Source of the DNA: 20CM-2-55-15 sp963738025
GTDB lineage: Bacteria; Acidobacteriota; Terriglobia; 20CM-2-55-15
Direction: 5' to 3'
Length of the DNA: 64,000 bases
Assembly (NCBI GenBank): GCA_963738025.1
Contig: CAVTWA010000024.1
Location: 153,163 to 217,162 of the forward strand
Part shown: in pieces, positions 58,369-64,000 of the stretch
Layout: each line of letters begins with the position of its first letter
Numbering within the stretch: position 1 is the first letter of the stretch
The notes under the pieces: model-generated
The model's input: only the letters and a program-made list of their open reading frames with translations
Told to the model about the DNA's origin: nothing
The model's database searches: none
Made by a program: the position numbers and the translations under genes

Positions 58369-59448
58369 TCAATCGAATCCGTCGACGAAGAGGAAGCTGC
58401 TTTCATAGGCACCCACATCGATGGCAGAGCCGTCGATGCGCGGTGCACCATCGAGATCGATACCGGTCGAGCCACCCGCCGGGTCGCCCATACCTGCATC
58501 GATCAGCTGCGATAAATGCGTCAGTCGAAAATTGCCGGCTCCGGCAAAAGCCGGGGCCAGGTGCAGGGTCCCCGCCGCGGAGGCTGCAGTACCGGTCGAC
58601 GACTCGATGTCGTTGTTCACCAGCGTCGCCGCCGTAAAATCCCCGCTCATGTCGATGTCGAACACGTCGGTATCGAGCGAATTGCCCCAGAAGATGTTGT
58701 TGCTCAGATTCATCCCCGCGGAGGTGAAGAAGCCCAGCATGACGCGCGTCGGCTGATCGCTGTCGAAGGACTGGTTGCCGGTGAACGTGTTGTTGCTGAC
58801 GTCGATTTCGTTGTTCGAATAGAGATACGCGGCGGCCGCGTTCGGCGCGCTGTTGTCCGCGAACAGATTGCCGCGCACGATGAGCGACTGGCCGTCCGTT
58901 GCCGCGAGAAGGCCGCCGACAGCGTGGCTCCCGAGGCCAGCATGTCCACTGTTGTTTCTGAAGATATTGCGCTCGATGAGGATGTTGCCGCCGCTGATCG
59001 GGTTGGGATCACCGATCTTGAGGCCGCCGGCGCTGGAATTGAACGGTGTCATGCCGCTGCCGTGCTGAAATGTAAGGCCACTGACTTCGATGTTGCTGTT
59101 CGGCTCGAGCGGCGTTTCGATCGTCAGCACGCCCGCAGCATCGTTGCCGTCTAGAACGGTCATCGATGCATCCAGAGTCTGCTGCACGCACGCGTCATCG
59201 AGGTACCCGCCGCGCACGGTCAGGTCGTGATGCGTCGTGACCGTTCCGGTCCAGCCACCGGCGGGCGCGGCGTAAGAGCCGACCATGATGCGGATCTCGT
59301 CGGCATCGGTGTTGGCGGACGAGGTCGAAAGCCCGGCCAGCGCATTCGTCAGCTCACCGGCACTGCCGACACAGGCGACGTTGGTCGCAGCCGATGCGCT
59401 GCCGGCCAGCAGCAGACCGACGCCGAGCACGAAATCGTGAATTCTCAT
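58369..59448 (-). CDS. secreted beta-helix protein with C-terminal FVDGFD tag
   Basis: MRIHDFVLGVGLLLAGSASA is a signal peptide. The 359-residue protein has parallel beta-helix coils (IRIMVGSYAAPAGGWTG, ILIERNIFRNNSGHAG, IDVSNNTFTGNQSFDS, MNLSNNIFWGNSLD). It ends with GIDLDGAPRIDGSAIDVGAY and the tag SSFLFVDGFD, a variant of the IFxDGFE C-terminus of Lysobacterales secreted proteins. Ligand unknown. Confidence 0.82.
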   Translation of the reverse strand: MRIHDFVLGVGLLLAGSASAATNVACVGSAGELTNALAGLSTSSANTDADEIRIMVGSYAAPAGGWTGTVTTHHDLTVRGGYLDDACVQQTLDASMTVLDGNDAAGVLTIETPLEPNSNIEVSGLTFQHGSGMTPFNSSAGGLKIGDPNPISGGNILIERNIFRNNSGHAGLGSHAVGGLLAATDGQSLIVRGNLFADNSAPNAAAAYLYSNNEIDVSNNTFTGNQSFDSDQPTRVMLGFFTSAGMNLSNNIFWGNSLDTDVFDIDMSGDFTAATLVNNDIESSTGTAASAAGTLHLAPAFAGAGNFRLTHLSQLIDAGMGDPAGGSTGIDLDGAPRIDGSAIDVGAYESSFLFVDGFD

Positions 59449-59646
59449 GGACTGTTCTGTCCCTGGGCGGACCAAGGCGGTTCATCGCCGGATGATCTGA
59501 CCGGTCTTTCATGGAGCACATTGCACTCGCGTCGACAGGTAACGAACGTCAGGATGGCGCTCCGAAGCACGAGATACAGTGACCTGGCGCAACCGACGGC
59601 AAAGATTCGTTCTACGCGGAACGGATACGAAGCCGGAGAAGCAACC

Positions 59647-60492
59647 ATGGTATTTCGGGCCAGAGCGCAGACCCGAGTGCAGATCGATGAATCGACGCGT
59701 CCGGATGGACCCTTCTTTCGCGAGGCAGGCGCCGGTCCAGGCGTCGTCTGCCTGCACGCAAGCGCAAGCACATCGAGCCAATGGCGCCCGATGATGGAAT
59801 CGTTTGCCTCCAGGTATCACGTGCTGGCGGCGGACTTGCTCGGCGCCGGCAACACCCCGCCCTGGCGTGCGGACCGCGCATTCACGCTGCATGACGAAGT
59901 GGCGCTGCTCGAACCGGTATTTGCGCGCGCTGGCGATCCGCATGCGCTGGTTGCTCATTCCTATGGCGCCGCCGTCGCACTCGTGGCTGCTGTCGCGCAC
60001 CCGCACCGTGTACGCGCATTGGCGTTGTACGAGCCGACGCTGTTCGCACTGCTCGATGCCGAATCTCCGCCTCCGAATGACGCCGATTGCTTCCGCCAAG
60101 CGCTCGATGAAGCTGCTGCGTCTCTGGATGCCTCCGCTCCAGATCGTGCGGCGCAACGATTCGTCGACTATTGGGCCGGGCAAGGCGCCTGGATACGCAC
60201 GCTCGAAGCGCGAAAGCAGGCGATCGTCGCCTCGATCACGAACCTGCGCCAGTGGGCATCCGCCGTGCTCGACGATTCCACGCCGCTTGCGGCATTTTCC
60301 AGGCTGGATATTCCGGTCTTGTACATGATGGGAAAGGACTCTCCTCCATCGTCGCGAAGCCTGGGCAGGTTGTTGACTAGCGTTTTGCCACGCGTGCAAC
60401 TCGTCGAATACGAGGGAATCGGCCACATGGGGCCGATTACTCACGCGACCGTAGTCAATGCAACCATCCTGCGCTTCCTGGAACGGTGCTAG
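59647..60492 (+). CDS. alpha/beta hydrolase
   Basis: The start chosen is MVFRARAQTRVQ (59,647); the longer frame upstream overlaps the divergent beta-helix gene. Oxyanion segment CLHASASTSSQW, nucleophile AHSYGAAVALV, an Asp after MMGKD and the catalytic His in GIGHMGPITH are all present. The 281-residue protein is of the meta-cleavage hydrolase/epoxide hydrolase shape. Substrate not determined. Confidence 0.87.
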   Translation: MVFRARAQTRVQIDESTRPDGPFFREAGAGPGVVCLHASASTSSQWRPMMESFASRYHVLAADLLGAGNTPPWRADRAFTLHDEVALLEPVFARAGDPHALVAHSYGAAVALVAAVAHPHRVRALALYEPTLFALLDAESPPPNDADCFRQALDEAAASLDASAPDRAAQRFVDYWAGQGAWIRTLEARKQAIVASITNLRQWASAVLDDSTPLAAFSRLDIPVLYMMGKDSPPSSRSLGRLLTSVLPRVQLVEYEGIGHMGPITHATVVNATILRFLERC

Positions 60493-60511
60493 TTGCCCGC
60501 GATCGTTCCAG

Positions 60512-62663
60512 TCATTCGGGCGCGAACGCGCGCGGAATCCCGATTGCGTAGCCTTGCGCGTAGTCGACGCCCATCGCGCCGAGCCGGGGCAGCAGATCCA
60601 TGGACTCGACCCCTTCGGCAATCGTCTTGATGTTCATGACGTGTCCGATCTGGTTGATCGCGCGCACCATCGCCTCCTTCACCGGATTGGTGGCCATCTC
60701 CGTGACGAAACTGGCGTCGATCTTGAGATAGTCGACGGGAAGATTCTGCAGGTACGAAAATGACGACGCACCTGCGCCGAAATCGTCCAACGCAAAGCGG
60801 CAGCCCAACGCCTTCATCTCGCCCATGAACTTGCGCGCGTGCGACAGGTTGCTGATCGCCGCGGTTTCGGTGACCTCGAAGCAGATCGCGTCGAAGGGCA
60901 GCTGGCGCAGCGCAAACTGATTCTTCAGGAAGTCCGGAAAGCTTGCGTCCCCCAGCGTTGCGCCCGAGAGGTTGATCGCCCAGACCTCCTCGCCGCTCGT
61001 GCGACCTCGTGCAGCAAGTCCGGCATAACGGGCGAACGCCTCCTCGATGACCCAGCGATCGATGGCCGGCATCAAGCCATAGCGCTCGGCTGCCGGAATG
61101 AAGGCCATTGGCTGAACCAGGCTGCCGCGCTCATCGAAGAGCCTGAGCAGCAGTTCGACGTGCCCGTTTGAAACCTGTGCGTCGGCCACGGCCACGATCG
61201 GCTGCGCGAAAAGCTGCAGTCGCCTGTCGTCCATCGCCGAACGCAGCCGGGAAACCCAATCCATTTCCGCACGGCGCACGACAATATCGCGGTCGCTGTG
61301 CGTATACAGGCGAATGCGATCGCGCCCTTCTTCCTTGGCCTGGTAGCACGCCCGATCCGCATAGGCCAAGGCCATGTCGAGCGTGTCGACGCCACGCTCC
61401 GGAAAAACGACGCCGATGCTCATGCTCAGCCAGAATGAGCGCCCCTGATGGACGAACTGGAAATCGTGGATTGCCTCACGCAGCGATTCGGCGACGGCCA
61501 ACGCGGATTGCGACGAATGTCCCGCGAGCAGCACGGCAAACTCGTCACCGCCGAGGCGTGCAACGATCTTTCCGTCGGGCAACGTCGAATTCAGCAGCAG
61601 GCTGACGTCGCGCAGCAGTTGATCGCCGGCCGCATGGCCGCAGGTGTCGTTGACCACCCTGAACTGATCAAGGTCCATGTACAGCAGTGCGTAATGCGAC
61701 GAGGCGTCGCGCATCGCCGCATTCACCCGATGTTCGAATTCTTCGCGGTTGAGCAGGCCTGTAAGCGCATCGTGATGCGCCCGATACTTCATTTCCGAGG
61801 CAATGCGTTCTCGTTCGCGCAACATCACGGCGAGCAGGTAGCCGGCCAGCGCGGCGCTCAGCATGAAGAACGAGCGCAGCAGCATGTCGGCAATCGACGC
61901 CGACGCCGGCGCCATCGCGTTCAGGACCATGGTCAGCACCGCGCACGCTGCGCTCGCCCCGCCGATTCCCGCGACCAGAGCGCAAATGACCACGACCGGC
62001 AGCAACGGAAACAGCAGGCGTCCTGCGGTTCGGCATTCAGCGACAACACGCTCCAGCCGGCAATGACCAGAGCGAACATCGAAACGATGAAAATCCAGCG
62101 TCTGGCGCCGTGCGGGAACCTCTGGTGCGACCATGTCAACACCAGCGGCGTGAAGATCAGGAAGCTGAAAGAAGCGGACAGGAAATATTCCGCACCGGCC
62201 GCCAGCGCACGCAGGGGCGTCTGATCGAATACCACTATCATGCGCACCGCGTAGATCGGAATCGCCAGCGAACTGGCGATCAGCAGGGCGGCGACGAAGG
62301 CGCCGAATTGGCGCGTGTCCGTCAGCGACATGTGCACCTTCCAGTGCAGCAACAGGCGCAGTGCGATCAAAGCCATCAGCAATTCCAGCGAACCGACGCC
62401 GGTCGCGGGAAGCAGCGGCGTGCCGACCGTCATGCTGCTCACCGTGTTCGCCACGAACACGGCGGGCCAGTAGCGCGCGCCGTGATGCCACAGCAGGGCC
62501 AGTCCGATGCCGCTGCTGGGCCAGATTGGAATGAAGCCGGGATCGGGTTGCGCAACCGGAAAGGAACGCAACCAGGCTCAACAGCGCGGTGTGAAAAACA
62601 AGAGGGGCCAAGAAAGTACGCGTGTTCGCGTATCGGCAGGTGTGCTCCGGCGGGTCCCGTCAT
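60512..62663 (-). CDS. MASE1-GGDEF-EAL cyclic-di-GMP enzyme, frameshifts in the sensor half
   Basis: A probable start at 62,663 leads into a MASE1 membrane sensor domain whose segments lie in different frames: HTALLSLVAFLS, then PIWPSSGIGLALLWHHGARY, and after about 62,010 LLPVVVICALVAGIGGASAA. The diguanylate cyclase domain has an intact ARLGGDEFAVL and HDALTGLLNREEF. The EAL domain starts with VELLLRLFDERG, where EAL is replaced by ELL, but AINLSG, FEVTETAAI, LDDFGAGASS, KIDASFV and EGVES are present. Synthesis, breakdown or both of cyclic-di-GMP is possible. Confidence 0.83.
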
Positions 62664-62856
62664 GGCCGCCGAGTATAGCCAAGCTGAGAACCGAGTCGCT
62701 TCGACAGCCCGATCACGCAGCCTTCATGCGCGCTGTTTTTTGTGGTGCTCGCGCTGCCAAACGCTGTCGTCGATGCCCTGAACCCGCTCGAGTCCGTGAG
62801 TCCCCCGATGTTCGCAGGTATCGGGCCGTCGGCTCCGGCTGGCGAGGCTCGGGCTA

Positions 62857-63458
62857 CTATTCCTCGTCAGGATCGCGATATTCCTTCGGCAGGTGGTGGC
62901 GGCGACGTCCTTGTGGCAATCGATGCAGGTCTTGCCTTCGCTCTTCGCTGCCATGTGGCGCGTGTAGTTGCTCTGCTTCTGCTTGTCGCCACTCATGCCG
63001 TCCCAGCTATGGCAGTTACGGCACTCGCGCGAGTCGACCGCCTTCATCACGTTCCATTCGTTCGTCGCCAGTTCCATGCGATGCGCCTCGAATTTTTCAG
63101 GCGTGTCTATCTTGCCTGTGATCTTGCCCCAGACTTCCATGCTGGCCTGAATCTTGCGGATGATCTTCGGTCCCCACTCGTGCGGGACGTGGCAATCGGG
63201 GCAGCCCGCGCGAACGCCGGTCCGGTTCGAGTAGTGGATGGTCCCCTTGTATTCCTGGTAGACCGTGTCGCGCATCTCGTGGCAGCCGATGCAGAACGGC
63301 ATCGTGTTGGTCATTTCGAGCGCGGTATTGAAGCCGCCCCAGAACAGGATGCCGCCCACGAATCCGGCCAGCAGCAGCGTCAGCAGCGACCAGCGTGCCG
63401 ACGGCGCACGCAGGAAACGCCAGAACCGGCGCAGGGCGCCGGGGTTCGCCTTGCTCAT
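62857..63458 (-). CDS. NapC/NirT-family tetrahaem cytochrome c, frameshift at the end
   Basis: The start MSKANPGALRRFWRF (63,458) leads an N-terminal membrane anchor (LLTLLLAGFVGGILFWGGF), then four CxxCH motifs (CIGCH, CPDCH, CRNCH, CIDCH) with MTNTMPFCIGCHEM typical of NapC/CymA. After the fourth haem the frame shifts; the expected ending HHLPKEYRDPDEE and a TAG at 62,857 lie in another frame. Such proteins take electrons from quinol to periplasmic partners. It directly follows the MtrB-like gene. Confidence 0.88.
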
Positions 63459-63496
63459 GGGTGGGACTCCCTTGCACGTGTGTCGGCGGCGGAATG

Positions 63497-64000
63497 TCAC
63501 TGCGCTCTCGGCGCGCAAAGACATTTTGTCGAGCGAATCTTTGATCGAAACGTCAGCTTGAAGCTGTAGTGGTAAGCCATGTAGACCATATTCACTTCGT
63601 AATTCGGCGCCACCTGGTTCGTCGGCATCACGCTGCTCGGCGTGAAGCCGTACTGGTATGCGTTGTACAGGTAGTCGTTCGACTTCAGGCGCTGGTACTG
63701 ATAACCAGCGAGAATCGACGAGCGACCGTCGATCTTGGACCAGCCGTTGATGCGGAACTGTTTCAGGTCGCTGCTGATGTTCGGCACCTCTCCTGCATTG
63801 CCGAGCGACGGCGCAATGTTCTGGACGAGATAGGTCACGTACTTTGCCTTGCCGAGGTTGTATTCGAAATCCTCGTTGATCTCGAGTTTGCCGCCAAGCA
63901 GACCCTTCTGTTTGCCGTTGATGCCGATCGCGTTGTCGCGGTCAGCCAGCGTGTTCTTCCAGATCTGGGTTGGCGGCGCACTGGCGTTGTCGTCCGATGC
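63497..64000 (-). CDS. MtrB/PioB-type outer-membrane barrel, C-terminal part, runs off the window
   Basis: The frame is open to base 64,000: IWKNTLADRDNAIGINGKQK, LEINEDFEYNLGKAKYVTYL, RINGWSKIDGRSSILAGYQY and VYMAYHYSFKL. Alternating aromatic/polar strands and the YxYSFKL end are like decahaem-associated MtrB/PioB proteins, which form the outer-membrane sheath around a multihaem cytochrome. A short tail follows the last strand. It is 39 bp upstream of the NapC gene, so the two likely belong to one electron-transfer operon. Confidence 0.78.
   Translation of the reverse strand, partial: ASDDNASAPPTQIWKNTLADRDNAIGINGKQKGLLGGKLEINEDFEYNLGKAKYVTYLVQNIAPSLGNAGEVPNISSDLKQFRINGWSKIDGRSSILAGYQYQRLKSNDYLYNAYQYGFTPSSVMPTNQVAPNYEVNMVYMAYHYSFKLTFRSKIRSTKCLCAPRAQ

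Overview
This 64 kb window does not read as one uninterrupted genome. Bases 1 to about 42,650 have moderate GC and a gene content typical of Acidobacteriota: Oar-like TonB receptors with an N-terminal carboxypeptidase-regulatory domain, a VWFA-type protein, a DUF6152 protein, a DUF1080 protein and PQQ-dehydrogenase sequence. From about 42,650 to the end the sequence is more GC-rich and resembles Gammaproteobacteria of the Lysobacterales/Rhodanobacteraceae kind: a DUF1127 tail, an MddA-like methyltransferase, a Cpx-like set, a beta-helix protein with a C-terminal FVDGFD tag, a MASE1-GGDEF-EAL protein, and NapC and MtrB/PioB proteins. At 42,650 two unrelated genes are both cut at the same base. 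A second in-gene join lies near 51,200, where a 2-hydroxyacid dehydrogenase runs into a Dps tail. The stretch 49.0-51.2 kb appears lower in GC and may be a third piece. Assembly chimerism is the simplest explanation; real recombination cannot be excluded from sequence alone.

Acidobacterial part. 1-13.4 kb is a hypoxia/nitrosative-stress style block: a multihaem cytochrome with broken frames, hemerythrin, a ferritin-like protein, NnrS, HemN, two tandem-domain Usp proteins, a P-type ATPase, a membrane protein and a Rieske protein. It is interrupted at 7.28-7.98 kb by a 42-bp minisatellite. 13.6-18.8 kb carries a DUF6152 protein, an OmpR/EnvZ-type pair, a second broken regulator and a truncated haem protein. 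18.8-29 kb holds two TonB receptors on either side of a strip of decaying genes (22.8-26.3 kb) that also contains a clean promoter-to-terminator unit for a putative small RNA. 29.3-36.1 kb is a mobile-element zone: a PepSY membrane protein split by a complete IS1380-type element with exact ends and target duplication, a tyrosine-recombinase remnant next to a tRNA-Met 3' fragment (an att-like site), a damaged IS3 element and another transposase remnant. 36.1-42.6 kb looks like a polysaccharide-use cluster: beta-helix protein, two tandem esterases, a DUF1080 protein and a truncated PQQ dehydrogenase.

Proteobacterial part. 42.7-45.5 kb contains MddA and an ABC exporter, both with many frame changes. 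45.6-49 kb has a glycine-zipper protein and a CpxP/Spy-like gene divergent from a response-regulator/kinase pair, with 10-bp phased operator repeats between them. 49-51.2 kb holds a cysteine-rich small protein, an enolase-superfamily enzyme and the truncated dehydrogenase. 51.2-59.4 kb has redox and surface genes, including an unusual ferritin-like/ferredoxin/double-CDGSH protein, a thioredoxin-NHL protein and MsrB. 59.6-64 kb has a hydrolase, a cyclic-di-GMP enzyme and a NapC-MtrB pair suggestive of outer-membrane electron transfer. Frame changes are frequent here while catalytic motifs stay intact, so many may be sequencing errors rather than decay.
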